In this document: positions 28,302 through 37,168 of the stretch, piece by piece
Position numbering within the stretch: the stretch's first letter is position 1
Layout: every line of letters starts with the position of its first letter
DNA from: Rhodoferax sp. AJA081-3
GTDB taxonomy: Bacteria > Pseudomonadota > Gammaproteobacteria > Burkholderiales > Burkholderiaceae_C
Length of the DNA: 64,000 nt
Assembly: GCF_017798165.1 (NCBI RefSeq)
Contig: NZ_CP059068.1
Location: forward strand, 992,001-1,056,000
Reading direction: 5' to 3'
Program-made: the position numbers and the translations under genes
The notes under the pieces: model-generated
Seen by the model: only the letters and a program-made list of their open reading frames with translations
Told to the model about the DNA's origin: nothing
The model's database searches: none

Positions 28302-30473
28302 CTACCCCAACGCTTTCTGGATCTGGTCCAGCACATCGCGCGCGCTCACCGGGATGGGCGTGCCCGGGCCGTAGATGCCCTTGACGCCGGCCTGGTACAA
28401 GAAGTCATAGTCCTGGCGCGGTATGACACCACCCACAAACACCACAATATCGTCCGCGCCCTGTTTCTTCAGTTCGGCAACGATGGCGGGCACCAGGGTC
28501 TTGTGTCCTGCTGCCAAGGTGGACAGGCCCACGGCGTGCACGTCGTTCTCAATCGCCTGGCGGGCGCATTCCTCGGGTGTCTGGAACAGCGGTCCCATGT
28601 CCACGTCAAAACCCAGGTCGGCAAAGGCCGTGGCAACCACCTTGGCGCCACGGTCATGGCCATCCTGGCCCAGCTTGCCTATCATCACGCGCGGGCGGCG
28701 GCCCTGGGCTTCGGCGAAGCCGGCGATGTCTTTCTTGAGCTGTTCCCAATATTCCATCGTGTCGCCCGTAGCGGAGTCGTAGGCGGCGGCATACACGCCG
28801 CTGACCTTGTTGGTATCTGCGCGGTGGCGGCCAAAGGCTTTTTCCATCGCATCGCTCACCTCGCCCACGGTGGCGCGCAGGCGGATCGCTTTGATGGACA
28901 GGTCCAGCAGGTTGCCTGAATTGCTTTCTGCTGCAGAAGTGATAGCAGACAAGGCAGCATCCACGAGGGCTGCATCGCGTTTTTGCTTGATAGTCTTGAG
29001 CCGAGCGATCTGCGAATCACGCACCGCCACATTGTCAATGTCACGCGCGTCGATGGCATCTTCGGTCTTGAGCTTGTACTTGTTGACGCCGACGATAACG
29101 TCCTGCCCGCTGTCGATGCGCGCCTGTTTGTCCGCAGCCGCGGCTTCAATCTTCAGCTTGGCCCAGCCGCTGTCCACGGCCTTGGTCATGCCACCCATGG
29201 CTTCCACTTCTTCGATGATGGCCCAGGCGGCGTCGGCCATGTCCTGGGTCAGCTTTTCCATCATGTAGCTGCCAGCCCAGGGGTCGATCACGTTGGTGAT
29301 GTGGGTCTCTTCCTGGATGATGAGCTGGGTGTTGCGGGCGATGCGGGAAGAAAACTCGGTCGGCAGTGCGATGGCCTCGTCAAACGAATTGGTGTGCAAC
29401 GACTGTGTGCCGCCAAACACGGCAGCCATGGCCTCGATCGTGGTGCGCACCACGTTGTTGTACGGGTCTTGCTCGGTCAGGCTCCAACCGGATGTCTGGC
29501 AGTGGGTGCGCAGCATCAGGCTCTTGGGGTTCTTGGCATCAAAGCCTTTCATGATGCGGCACCACAGCAGGCGCGCGGCGCGCATCTTGGCCACTTCCAG
29601 GTAGAAGTTCATGCCAATGGCCCAGAAGAACGAGAGGCGCCCGGCGAACGCATCCACATCCATGCCCTTGGCGATAGCCGTCTTCACATATTCCTTGCCG
29701 TCTGCCAACGTAAAGGCCAGCTCCAGCGCCTGGTTCGCGCCGGCCTCTTGCATGTGGTAGCCGCTGATGGAGATCGAGTTGAACTTGGGCATGTTCTGTG
29801 CCGTGTACTCGATGATGTCGCCAATGATGCGCATCGATGGCGCAGGCGGGTAGATGTAGGTGTTGCGCACCATGAATTCTTTCAGAATGTCGTTCTGAAT
29901 CGTCCCGATCAATTGGTCCTGCGCCACGCCCTGCTCTTCGGCCGCCACCACGTAACCTGCCAGCACCGGCAGCACCGCACCGTTCATCGTCATCGATACG
30001 CTGACCTTGTCCAGCGGGATCTGGTCGAACAGGATCTTCATGTCCTCCACGCTATCTATCGCCACACCGGCCTTGCCGACGTCGCCCGTCACACGCGGGT
30101 GGTCCGAGTCATATCCACGGTGGGTGGCCAGGTCGAACGCAACGCTCACCCCCTGGCCACCTGCCGCCAGTGCCTTTCTGTAGAAGGCATTGCTCTCCTC
30201 GGCCGTCGAAAATCCTGCGTACTGGCGAATCGTCCACGGCCGCACCGCGTACATGGTGGCCTGCGGGCCGCGCAGGTAGGGCTCAAAACCGGGCAGCGTG
30301 TTGGTATAGGCCAGGTGGGCCGTATCGTCGGCGGTGTACAGGGGTTTGACGGCAATGCCGTCGGGCGTGATCCAGTTCAGGGCATCCACATTGCCGCTGG
30401 GGGCGGACTTGGCGGCCGACTTGGCCCAGTCTTGCAGCGTGGCGGCTTTGAATTCGGGTTGGCTTTGGGTCAT
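28302..30473 (-). CDS. mcm: Methylmalonyl-CoA mutase (single-chain)
   Basis: The 723-residue protein contains the substrate-binding barrel ([39 protein letters not shown]). The C-terminal cobalamin domain has the base-off motif DGHDRG, where His606 is the lower cobalt ligand, and the later GGVIPRQDY. It converts (R)-methylmalonyl-CoA to succinyl-CoA. It is the first gene of the leftward block and diverges from a GntR regulator. Residues about 500-518, in the linker between domains, are encoded by a recognisable copy of the dispersed repeat, with the frame kept open. Confidence 0.96.
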   Translation of the reverse strand: MTQSQPEFKAATLQDWAKSAAKSAPSGNVDALNWITPDGIAVKPLYTADDTAHLAYTNTLPGFEPYLRGPQATMYAVRPWTIRQYAGFSTAEESNAFYRKALAAGGQGVSVAFDLATHRGYDSDHPRVTGDVGKAGVAIDSVEDMKILFDQIPLDKVSVSMTMNGAVLPVLAGYVVAAEEQGVAQDQLIGTIQNDILKEFMVRNTYIYPPAPSMRIIGDIIEYTAQNMPKFNSISISGYHMQEAGANQALELAFTLADGKEYVKTAIAKGMDVDAFAGRLSFFWAIGMNFYLEVAKMRAARLLWCRIMKGFDAKNPKSLMLRTHCQTSGWSLTEQDPYNNVVRTTIEAMAAVFGGTQSLHTNSFDEAIALPTEFSSRIARNTQLIIQEETHITNVIDPWAGSYMMEKLTQDMADAAWAIIEEVEAMGGMTKAVDSGWAKLKIEAAAADKQARIDSGQDVIVGVNKYKLKTEDAIDARDIDNVAVRDSQIARLKTIKQKRDAALVDAALSAITSAAESNSGNLLDLSIKAIRLRATVGEVSDAMEKAFGRHRADTNKVSGVYAAAYDSATGDTMEYWEQLKKDIAGFAEAQGRRPRVMIGKLGQDGHDRGAKVVATAFADLGFDVDMGPLFQTPEECARQAIENDVHAVGLSTLAAGHKTLVPAIVAELKKQGADDIVVFVGGVIPRQDYDFLYQAGVKGIYGPGTPIPVSARDVLDQIQKALG
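28922..28975 (+). repeat. In-frame copy of the dispersed repeat inside mcm
   Basis: Plus strand: TGCTTTCTGCTGCAGAAGTG, then ATAGCAGAC, a spacer, then CACGAGGGCTGCA. The end block CGAGGGCTGCA is identical to that of the copy at 25644-25690. The stem is degenerate. It encodes mutase residues about 500-518 on the opposite strand. Confidence 0.5.
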
Positions 30474-30584
30474 GACGGGTCCAATGAATCAATGTGCAGG
30501 GGCCATATCCAGGTGCCGATCACCAGGTGCGCAATCGAAGACCATTGTGGTACGGCGCCGGAATTTTGGCGATGCCGAAGTTTA

Positions 30585-30618
30585 CATTATTTATAATTAT
30601 TGATTCAAAATACGTATT
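30585..30618. promoter_or_regulatory. AT-rich divergent promoter region of mcm and the GntR gene
   Basis: This stretch is strongly AT-rich in a GC-rich setting. It contains ATTATTTATAATTAT and the palindrome AATACGTATT (30609-30618). Lying between the divergent mcm and gntR genes, it is a likely site for the promoters and for GntR binding. No specific operator consensus was matched. Confidence 0.45.
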
Positions 30619-30636
30619 CACACCTACAATTCAGGC

Positions 30637-31308
30637 ATGCCAGACTTGATGACCGCCGCACGCTCCGGCCCTTCCCTATCCCACCGCGCGCTGTATGAAG
30701 ACGTGGCCGAGTTGCTGCGCCAGCGCATCTTCAAGCGCGAGCTGGAGCCCGGTAGCTGGATAGACGAACTCAAGCTTGCCGAGGAATACGGCATCAGCCG
30801 CACCCCCCTGCGCGAAGCCCTGAAAGTGCTGGCCGCCGAAGGCCTGGTGACTATGAAGGTGCGCCGCGGGGCCTATGTGACCGAGGTGTCCGCCAGCGAC
30901 CTGGCCGATGTGTACCACCTGTTGAGCCTGCTGGAGAGTGATGCGGCGGGTGTAGTCGCCACCAAGGCGACGGATGCAGAACTGGCCGAGTTAAAGGCCC
31001 TGCACGCCGAACTGGAGGCTGCAGCCCTGCCCGGCACCGCCAACACCGACGCCTTTTTTGCAGTCAACGAACGCTTCCACATGCGCCTGCTGGAGATCGC
31101 CAACAACCGCTGGCGTGACCAGATGGTGGCCGATCTGCGCAAGGTCATGAAGCTGAACCGGCACAACTCGCTGCTCAAGACCGGGCGCATTGGGGAATCA
31201 CTGGCCGAGCACCGGGCCATCATGGCGGCGCTGCTGGCGCGGGATGCACAAGGCACCGCGCTGCGCATGCGGGAACACTTCAGCAATGGCCTAGCAGCGG
31301 CTAACTAG
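30637..31308 (+). CDS. GntR-family regulator (FadR/FCD subfamily)
   Basis: A 223-residue regulator. The N-terminal winged helix shows LRQRIFKRELEPGSWIDELK and YGISRTPLREALKVLAAEGL. The C-terminal FCD domain (about 95-215) is all-helical with candidate metal-binding His in FFAVNERFHMRLLE and LAEHRAIM. It is divergent from mcm and likely controls the propionate block, with an acyl-CoA or carboxylate as effector. That role is inferred from position. A dispersed repeat follows 11 bp after its stop. Confidence 0.88.
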   Translation: MPDLMTAARSGPSLSHRALYEDVAELLRQRIFKRELEPGSWIDELKLAEEYGISRTPLREALKVLAAEGLVTMKVRRGAYVTEVSASDLADVYHLLSLLESDAAGVVATKATDAELAELKALHAELEAAALPGTANTDAFFAVNERFHMRLLEIANNRWRDQMVADLRKVMKLNRHNSLLKTGRIGESLAEHRAIMAALLARDAQGTALRMREHFSNGLAAAN

Positions 31309-31319
31309 GCATCCAAGCA

Positions 31320-31364
31320 TGCTACTATTTTAGTAGCAACCTAGTTATATATTTCGGGGGCTAT
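31320..31364 (+). repeat. Dispersed repeat copy between convergent gntR and vapC genes
   Basis: Hairpin TGCTACTATTTTAGTAGCA, an AT-rich spacer, then TTTCGGGGGCTA. It lies between the 3' ends of two convergent genes and may help separate transcripts. There is no canonical T-run. Confidence 0.78.
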
Positions 31365-31392
31365 CGACCGATTCGGTCATTAACCATGCCGC

Positions 31393-31821
31393 TCACAGCT
31401 TTACCAAATGCTCTGCACGTGCACCATGCACTGCACTCAGCGGGATACGCTGGTCAAAACTGACCAAGCGCCCGCCATTCTTTACAGCCAAAGCCAGTAG
31501 ATACAAATCGGTCAGCTGGCCGTGGCTGTGCATATGCGTGTGGTGAAAATACTTGGCATCCAGCAGGCTGATGTCATCACTCCACAACATGTGAAAAGCC
31601 GTGGTGGTGGAGCCATGCAACATGGATACCAACACCGCCAACGGTTGCGGGCTGCTGTAGCCAGGCTGGCTCATGATGCGCAAGCAGCCGTTTTGTGTCA
31701 GCGGGCAACTGGCCCAGCCATGCACGATGTTGGATTCGAACCAAAGTGCTGCGCGCTGGTGGTGTACATGGTCCCCGTCATGCAGGGCAATCAGCACATT
31801 AATGTCCAGCAGCGCGCGCAT
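31393..31821 (-). CDS. vapC: VapC-type PIN-domain toxin, second module
   Basis: A 142-residue PIN-domain protein of a different subgroup from the one near 26.7 kb. Metal-binding acidic residues are visible in MRALLDINVLIALHDGDH, in the segment WSDDISLLDAKYF, in GQLTDLYLLALA and in RLVSFDQRIP. It starts four bases after its antitoxin gene. The predicted activity is RNA cleavage. The gene converges on gntR, with a dispersed repeat between them. Confidence 0.88.
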   Translation of the reverse strand: MRALLDINVLIALHDGDHVHHQRAALWFESNIVHGWASCPLTQNGCLRIMSQPGYSSPQPLAVLVSMLHGSTTTAFHMLWSDDISLLDAKYFHHTHMHSHGQLTDLYLLALAVKNGGRLVSFDQRIPLSAVHGARAEHLVKL

Positions 31822-31825
31822 GGCG

Positions 31826-32101
31826 TTAAATGCCCTCGGCGTCGCGCAGCCGGTCTACGAGCTCGTTGCTGACAATGCCTCCCCGCGTAGGCAAGGGGTG
31901 AATGCCATAGCTGGCCAACCGTTCGGACACTTGCGGGGCTGCCGCACCAGTTGCCCCTGCAGCATGCGTAATGCCTTCGGGATTCAGAAAGGCACGGCGT
32001 GCAAGGTCGCTGATGATGGTGCCCAGTGGCTTTTTCTCGCGCTGCGCAATTTCTTTGGCGGCATAAAGCACGTCGTCTGCAATATCCAAGGTTGTACGCA
32101 T
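31826..32101 (-). CDS. vapB: VapB-type antitoxin, second module
   Basis: A 91-residue antitoxin starting MRTTLDIADDVLYAAKEIAQ, the pattern of ribbon-helix-helix VapB proteins paired with this type of VapC. Start 32101 has GGAGG five bases upstream. The C-terminal part (QVSERLASYGIHPLPTRGGI) would contact the toxin. A palindrome at 32125-32142 is a likely autoregulatory site. Confidence 0.86.
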   Translation of the reverse strand: MRTTLDIADDVLYAAKEIAQREKKPLGTIISDLARRAFLNPEGITHAAGATGAAAPQVSERLASYGIHPLPTRGGIVSNELVDRLRDAEGI

Positions 32102-32124
32102 CAAAGCCTCCACTTACCAGATGC

Positions 32125-32142
32125 TTGATGTTAACGCATCAA
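32125..32142 (-). promoter_or_regulatory. Candidate operator of the second vapBC module
   Basis: TTGATG-ttaacg-CATCAA is a perfect 6-bp inverted repeat, 24 bp upstream of the antitoxin start. The position fits antitoxin autorepression. The six-base arms are short, so it could be chance. Confidence 0.45.
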
Positions 32143-32246
32143 ACATCACTTGTCACCACCGAATCATGCCGCGGCGGGCGAAAGACTGGACCACGCCACG
32201 CCGTTAGTGCATTCTTACGCCAGTGCCGCTACGGGAACATGCGTCA

Positions 32247-34409
32247 ATGGCCCACCACCAGCAAAAAAACCAACCCAACAGCGCCGTATACGACAGGCTG
32301 GCGCAGATACGGCTCAATCTGATCGAACGCATGTGGTGGACCATGGCCGGTCTGGCCGCCGTTGCGCTGCCGGTCATGGTGTGGCGGCTGCATGTCAAAT
32401 ATCTGGACCCCGAGGCGGGTTCACCGCAGATCAATCTGATCTTCGGCGGGGTTTGTATATGTATGTTGGCCCTGTTCCCGCTACGCCGGCGCATTCCCCT
32501 GGCAGCCCGGTCCGCCGTACCAGTGGTCTTGTTGTCGGTCTCGGGGGTGGTCAGCCTGTTTTTCTTTGGCGCCGCGTCCACCCTGTTTATCTGCCTGGTG
32601 CAGGCCAATTTTTTGATCAGCACGCTTTACACCTCGCGGGCGGGGGCCTGGGCCAACGTGGCCACGACCACGCTCGCCCTGCTGGTGGGCCTGGGTTATG
32701 TGACGGGTTTTCTGCACACCGATAGGGATCTGAACGAATACGTGCTGTTGCCCAGCACCTGGATCATCTTCCTGCTGGGTTCCACACTGCTGCCCACGCT
32801 GATTTTGTATGCCATTGGGGACTACCAGAGAACCATTGTGGCCTTGTTGCAGGAGGCCGAACGCGCCACCACCGCCAAGACGCAATTTCTGGCCCACATG
32901 ACCCACGAGCTGCGCACGCCCCTGGCGGGTGTGATTGGCATGTTGGAAATGGCGCACCAGCGCAGCCACGACCGAGCCGTCAACCACTTGCTGGATGTTG
33001 CGCGGGACAATGCCGAATCCCTGCTCAACCTGGTCAACGACGCGCTGGACCTATCCAAAATCGAGGCAGGCAAACTCACACTGCAAGAAGAGGTCTTCAA
33101 CCTGCCGGAGTTCCTGGCGTACAGCCTCAGAATCTTTGCGCTACGCGCCGAACAAAAGGGCATCGTCTTCAGCCACAGCGTTGACCCAAGCCTGCCCCCG
33201 CTGCGCCGTGGCGACCCGCACCGTTTACGCCAGTTGCTGTTCAACCTCGTCGGCAACGCGCTGAAATTCACCGACCACGGCAGCATACGTGTGGAGGTGC
33301 AGACAGCCCCCGCCGTTACACCGGCCGACGGCGGCAACGGAATACGGATCACGGTGCGTGACACCGGCATGGGCATTGACCCGCAAGACCTGCCCAACCT
33401 GTTTGGTGCCTATGTGCAGGCCAACCCAGCGGTGGAACAACGCTTTGGCGGAACCGGCCTGGGTTTGCGGATTTGCCAATCGCTCGCGCAGGCCATGGGT
33501 GGCAACATCGCCGTGGAAAGCCGCCTGGGTGAAGGCTCGTGTTTCACGGTCACCTTGGCGCTGCCCCTCGCCACCGATGCAGACCGGGCTGCACACCCAT
33601 CGACCAACAGCCCCATTACAACACCTGCGCACAACAGCCACCGGCTCAACGTATTGCTGGCCGAAGACACCCCCACCAACCAGATGGTGGTGATGGAGAT
33701 GCTGCGCGGTATGGGGCACACCGTCACCCTGGCTGTGAATGGAAGGGAAGCCCTGCGCGTGGCCGGGCAGGACGTGGTTGACGTGATCCTTATGGACCTG
33801 CGCATGCCATTGCTTGATGGCCTGGCTGCAACACGGCTGCTACGCAAAGGTGGAGATGCGTCCAACCCGGTGCTGGACCCTGACATCTACATCTGCGCTC
33901 TGACCGCCAATGCCATGCAACACGACCAGGACGCAGCACAGGCCGCGGGCATGCAGGACTTTTTAGCCAAGCCCGTACGCCAACATGCACTGTACGTAGC
34001 GCTGCAAAGAGCCATTGACTACCAGCTGGCACGCGGCAGACCACTGGAGCCGGTGTCGGTGCCGCCCGCAAACGAGGGCGACCGGCAGCAGTTGGAGGCA
34101 TGGCTGGGCCTGGTTCCGCAGCCCCCCACCCCGTCAGACGGGCTGCAAGCAGTCTTTCTGCAAGATGCGGCCCAGCGCCAGGTGTTGCTGGCCCAGGAAG
34201 TGGCCCACGCCAACTGGCCCGCGGTGCACGAGATTGCGCATGCAATAAAAGGTGCCGCGTTGACGGTCTCCAGGGATACACTGGCATCGGCAGCCGGCGC
34301 GCTGGAAGCGGCCTGCCAACAGGGCGGCAATGGCAACATCGACCACAGGCAGCAGCTTGCGCAACATTTGTTGCGGTTGTTGCAGCAGGTCCAGGAGGAC
34401 GGGGCATGA
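32247..34409 (+). CDS. Membrane hybrid sensor histidine kinase (HK-REC-Hpt)
   Basis: About 720 residues from the ATG at 32247. Several N-terminal membrane helices (about residues 35-200) precede a HisKA domain with the phospho-His in FLAHMTHELRTPLAGVIGML. An ATPase domain follows (GTGLGLRICQSLAQAMGG), then a receiver domain (LLAEDTPTNQMV and the phosphoacceptor Asp in VILMDLRMP) and a C-terminal Hpt domain (HEIAHAIKGAAL). There is no recognised periplasmic sensor. The stop overlaps the following response regulator as ATGA, so the two form one system. The signal is unknown. Confidence 0.9.
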   Translation: MAHHQQKNQPNSAVYDRLAQIRLNLIERMWWTMAGLAAVALPVMVWRLHVKYLDPEAGSPQINLIFGGVCICMLALFPLRRRIPLAARSAVPVVLLSVSGVVSLFFFGAASTLFICLVQANFLISTLYTSRAGAWANVATTTLALLVGLGYVTGFLHTDRDLNEYVLLPSTWIIFLLGSTLLPTLILYAIGDYQRTIVALLQEAERATTAKTQFLAHMTHELRTPLAGVIGMLEMAHQRSHDRAVNHLLDVARDNAESLLNLVNDALDLSKIEAGKLTLQEEVFNLPEFLAYSLRIFALRAEQKGIVFSHSVDPSLPPLRRGDPHRLRQLLFNLVGNALKFTDHGSIRVEVQTAPAVTPADGGNGIRITVRDTGMGIDPQDLPNLFGAYVQANPAVEQRFGGTGLGLRICQSLAQAMGGNIAVESRLGEGSCFTVTLALPLATDADRAAHPSTNSPITTPAHNSHRLNVLLAEDTPTNQMVVMEMLRGMGHTVTLAVNGREALRVAGQDVVDVILMDLRMPLLDGLAATRLLRKGGDASNPVLDPDIYICALTANAMQHDQDAAQAAGMQDFLAKPVRQHALYVALQRAIDYQLARGRPLEPVSVPPANEGDRQQLEAWLGLVPQPPTPSDGLQAVFLQDAAQRQVLLAQEVAHANWPAVHEIAHAIKGAALTVSRDTLASAAGALEAACQQGGNGNIDHRQQLAQHLLRLLQQVQEDGA

Positions 34410-35149
34410 ACATACTGCTAGCCGACGACGACAACGTCTCCCGAATGGCCCTGGCCGAGGCCTTGGGTGGCCTCTGCCGCAATGCCCCACTACTGGTCAA
34501 CGACGGCCAACGGGCGCTGGAAAGCTTGCAAAAAGGCTACCTGGCCGATCTGGTCATCACTGATGTGCGCATGCCAAACCTGGATGGCCTGGGCTTGCTG
34601 AAAGCGCTCCGGGCCGACAGCCGCTTTGCCCCACTGCCCGTGATGCTGATCACAGCCTTCTCTGAACGCGATCTGGTCGCCCAGGCGCTGCAACTGGGGG
34701 TGCAGGGTTTCATTCTGAAGCCGGTCACGCCAGACGCCCTGCTGCGCGCGCGCAATGTGGTGGGACGTTTCCACGCCAGCTTGACCGAAGGCATGACCGC
34801 CACCATGCACCGCCTGTCCATACTGCCCGACCGGTACTGGACCTACGTGGAAACCTTGGCCGCACAGGGCCACACCCTGCAGGAAACCGCTCCGCTGAAA
34901 ACGCTGCTGGCCGATACAGCCGGGCACTCCATTGCAGATGTGCGCTCGGCCCTGAACGCCTGCCTGGGCGCCAGCAAGGTCCTGGGCGCCCGCCCGCTAG
35001 AAAAAGCCCTGCTGCAACTCGATGCCTTGCTGGTGTCTGCGCCCCAGCCGGGAGACCCCCGGTTGGCTTTCGCCGTACACACCACCCGCCTGCACCTGCA
35101 CTGGCTGGAGGTCTACCTTCAGTTCAACCGCGCCACGGCCACGCCTTAG
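34406..35149 (+). CDS. Response regulator with unassigned C-terminal region
   Basis: A 247-residue protein whose ATG overlaps the kinase stop. Residues 1-125 are a receiver domain, with acidic residues in LLADDDNVSR, the phosphoacceptor Asp in LVITDVRMPNLDG, and Lys in GFILKPVTPDALL. The remaining 120 residues match no output domain I recognise and look helical (LPDRYWTYVETLAAQGHTLQ). It may act by protein contact with the upstream hybrid kinase. A dispersed repeat lies 14 bp after the stop. Confidence 0.85.
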   Translation: MNILLADDDNVSRMALAEALGGLCRNAPLLVNDGQRALESLQKGYLADLVITDVRMPNLDGLGLLKALRADSRFAPLPVMLITAFSERDLVAQALQLGVQGFILKPVTPDALLRARNVVGRFHASLTEGMTATMHRLSILPDRYWTYVETLAAQGHTLQETAPLKTLLADTAGHSIADVRSALNACLGASKVLGARPLEKALLQLDALLVSAPQPGDPRLAFAVHTTRLHLHWLEVYLQFNRATATP

Positions 35150-35162
35150 TGCAACGGCAGAT

Positions 35163-35210
35163 TGCTATTTTTTAATAGCTACTCGTCTATATTTTACGGG
35201 GGCTAGAGGC
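35163..35210 (+). repeat. Dispersed repeat copy between convergent response-regulator and EamA genes
   Basis: Hairpin TGCTATTTTTTAATAGC, a spacer, then TTACGGGGGCTAGAGGC. It fills the gap between two convergent 3' ends, in the same orientation as the copy at 31320. Confidence 0.78.
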
Positions 35211-35221
35211 ACTTTTTACCA

Positions 35222-36142
35222 CTAGCGTTTGCTCACCAGGTAGACCCCCGGCAGGATCAGCGCCGCACCGGCCACATGGTGCCAGCCCAGTGGCTCCCCC
35301 AGCACACCCCAGGCTGCAACCGCTGCGTACAGCGGCCCCAGGTACAGCGTGACGGCCACGCGGCTGGCGCCCAGAATCTTCTGTGCCCAACCGTAAATCC
35401 AGTAGGCCCCCAGGCCGGGTGCCAGCGCTGCCGTTACCACCATACCCGTCGCGGACCACGACCATGGGGGCGTGCCGGGTTGCAGCGATTCCCACACCGC
35501 GCAGGGCAGCAGCACTGACACACCACCCGCGCAAATCGCCGCCAGCCGGCCGGTAGACCCCAGCGGGCTGGGCCAAAGCTTTTGCAGCAGCGCGTACGCC
35601 GCCCAGGCCACCATGGCAGCCACAATCCACGCGTCGCCTGCCACCCACTGCACACTGCCCAGCGCCATCCACTGCCCTTTGACGATGACGTGGACTACGC
35701 CGCTCAATGCAACCACCACACCCAGCGCCTGCAACCAGCGAAAACGCTCGCCCAAAAACAGAACTGCCCCCAGCGCGATCAGCACGGGGGATGCGGAATA
35801 GATCAACGCTATGTTCATGGCCGCCGTGGTCTTGGCGCCTATATAGACCCAGGCCCCACAGACCAACATGCCGCAAAAGCCCAGCACCACATATTGATAC
35901 CACACCGCCGCAATGGCACGCCGCTGCGTCCATAGCTCCTGGCGCGCAACGACCGCCAGCAGAATACCTGCCAACGCCCATCGCCCCAGGGCCAGTGCAT
36001 AAGGCTCGATGACACCAGGCGCGCGCCGGGCCACGATGTAGTTCACCGCCCACAGCGCGGGAACACCCCAAATAGCGAGGCGTGCCAAACGCTCCAGCCG
36101 CTCACGCTGGGCGGGTGCCTGCGCCGCGTCAAGCTGCGGCAA
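35222..36142 (-). CDS. EamA/DMT-superfamily transporter
   Basis: A 306-residue protein with about ten hydrophobic helices in two EamA repeats, typical of drug/metabolite exporters. Landmarks are IWGVPALWAVNYIVARRAPG in the first helix, NIALIYSASPVLIALGAVLF, and VTLYLGPLYAAVAAWGVLGE in the second repeat. The start is TTG at 36142 with GGAG upstream, because no ATG precedes the first helix. The coding region overlaps the 3' end of dusA by 14 bases. The substrate is unknown. Confidence 0.88.
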   Translation of the reverse strand: MPQLDAAQAPAQRERLERLARLAIWGVPALWAVNYIVARRAPGVIEPYALALGRWALAGILLAVVARQELWTQRRAIAAVWYQYVVLGFCGMLVCGAWVYIGAKTTAAMNIALIYSASPVLIALGAVLFLGERFRWLQALGVVVALSGVVHVIVKGQWMALGSVQWVAGDAWIVAAMVAWAAYALLQKLWPSPLGSTGRLAAICAGGVSVLLPCAVWESLQPGTPPWSWSATGMVVTAALAPGLGAYWIYGWAQKILGASRVAVTLYLGPLYAAVAAWGVLGEPLGWHHVAGAALILPGVYLVSKR

Positions 36143-37112
36143 AGGCGCTCCCGTGGGCTTGCTCCATCACCACGTGGGCGGGTTGGGTCTTCAGGTGATG
36201 ATCACTCCACACCTGGCGCCAGTGCCGTGCACCGGGCATACCATGGCGCAGGCCCAGCATGTGGCGGGCAATGTGGCTCCAGGGCGTGCCGTGCTCGGCG
36301 GCCTCGCGCGCCATGTACTCCACCATCTGCTGCTCCACCGATTCGCGGGTGATATCGGACGGCGCTGCGCAGTAAAACGCGGCGTCCCATTCGCTCAGAA
36401 TCCAGGGGTTGTGGTACGCCTCACGGCCTATCATGACGCCGTCCACCTGCTGCAGTTGCTCGGCCGCCAGTGCGTTGCTGTTGATGCCCCCGTTGATGGC
36501 GATGGTCAGGTGCGGAAACTCTTGCTTGAGCCGGTGCACCAGCGCATACCGCAACGGCGGCACCTCGCGGTTGGCCTTGGGAGACAGGCCCTTGAGCCAG
36601 GCGTTGCGGGCATGCACGATGAAAACCTTGCAACCCGCCTCGCTGACCGTGCCCACGAAATCGCGCACAAATTCATAACTCTCGGTCTTGTCGATGCCAA
36701 TGCGGTGCTTGACCGTGACCGGCACATCCACCATATCGACCATGGCCTTCACACAGTCGGCCACCAATTGCGGCTCGGCCATAAGGCAGGCCCCAAACGC
36801 GCCGCGTTGCACGCGCTCGCTGGGGCAGCCGCAGTTCAGGTTGATCTCGTCGTAACCCCACTCTTCGCCCAGCTTGGCGCAGCGCGCCAGGTCAGCTGGC
36901 TCGCTGCCGCCCAGTTGCAAGGCCACAGGATGCTCTTCGGCGTTGAAACGCAGGTGGCGCGCCACATCGCCATGGATCAGCGCACCGGTGGTCACCATTT
37001 CGGTGTACAGCAAGGCGTTCTTGCTGAGCAGGCGGTGGAAGTAGCGGCAATGGCGGTCTGTCCAGTCGAGCATGGGGGCGACGGACATGCGCCAGGGATT
37101 GGGTTCGGTCAT
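36129..37112 (-). CDS. dusA: tRNA-dihydrouridine(20/20a) synthase DusA
   Basis: A 327-residue FMN-dependent enzyme reducing uridine in the tRNA D-loop. Start 37112 (MTEPNPWRMSVAPMLDWTDR) fits the DusA N-terminus. The catalytic cysteine is in NLNCGCPSERVQRGAFGACL, and FMN-binding segments include VKHRIGID, VHARNAWLKGLSPKANRE and NGGINS. SVAPMLDWTDRHCRYF is characteristic of DusA rather than DusB/C. It is upstream of and overlaps the EamA gene; the unknown gene at 37169-38317 lies upstream on the same strand. Confidence 0.94.
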   Translation of the reverse strand: MTEPNPWRMSVAPMLDWTDRHCRYFHRLLSKNALLYTEMVTTGALIHGDVARHLRFNAEEHPVALQLGGSEPADLARCAKLGEEWGYDEINLNCGCPSERVQRGAFGACLMAEPQLVADCVKAMVDMVDVPVTVKHRIGIDKTESYEFVRDFVGTVSEAGCKVFIVHARNAWLKGLSPKANREVPPLRYALVHRLKQEFPHLTIAINGGINSNALAAEQLQQVDGVMIGREAYHNPWILSEWDAAFYCAAPSDITRESVEQQMVEYMAREAAEHGTPWSHIARHMLGLRHGMPGARHWRQVWSDHHLKTQPAHVVMEQAHGSAFAAA

Positions 37113-37168
37113 TGTTCTGCGGGATCGGGGAGTTGGGTGATTTTCGCAGATTGACTGCTCCGGCAGTT

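Noticed and set aside
31320..35210. Dispersed repeats as ordinary rho-independent terminators
   Set aside because: The hairpins are not followed by T-runs. They keep a conserved CGGGGGCT end that terminators do not need, and they also occur inside coding regions.
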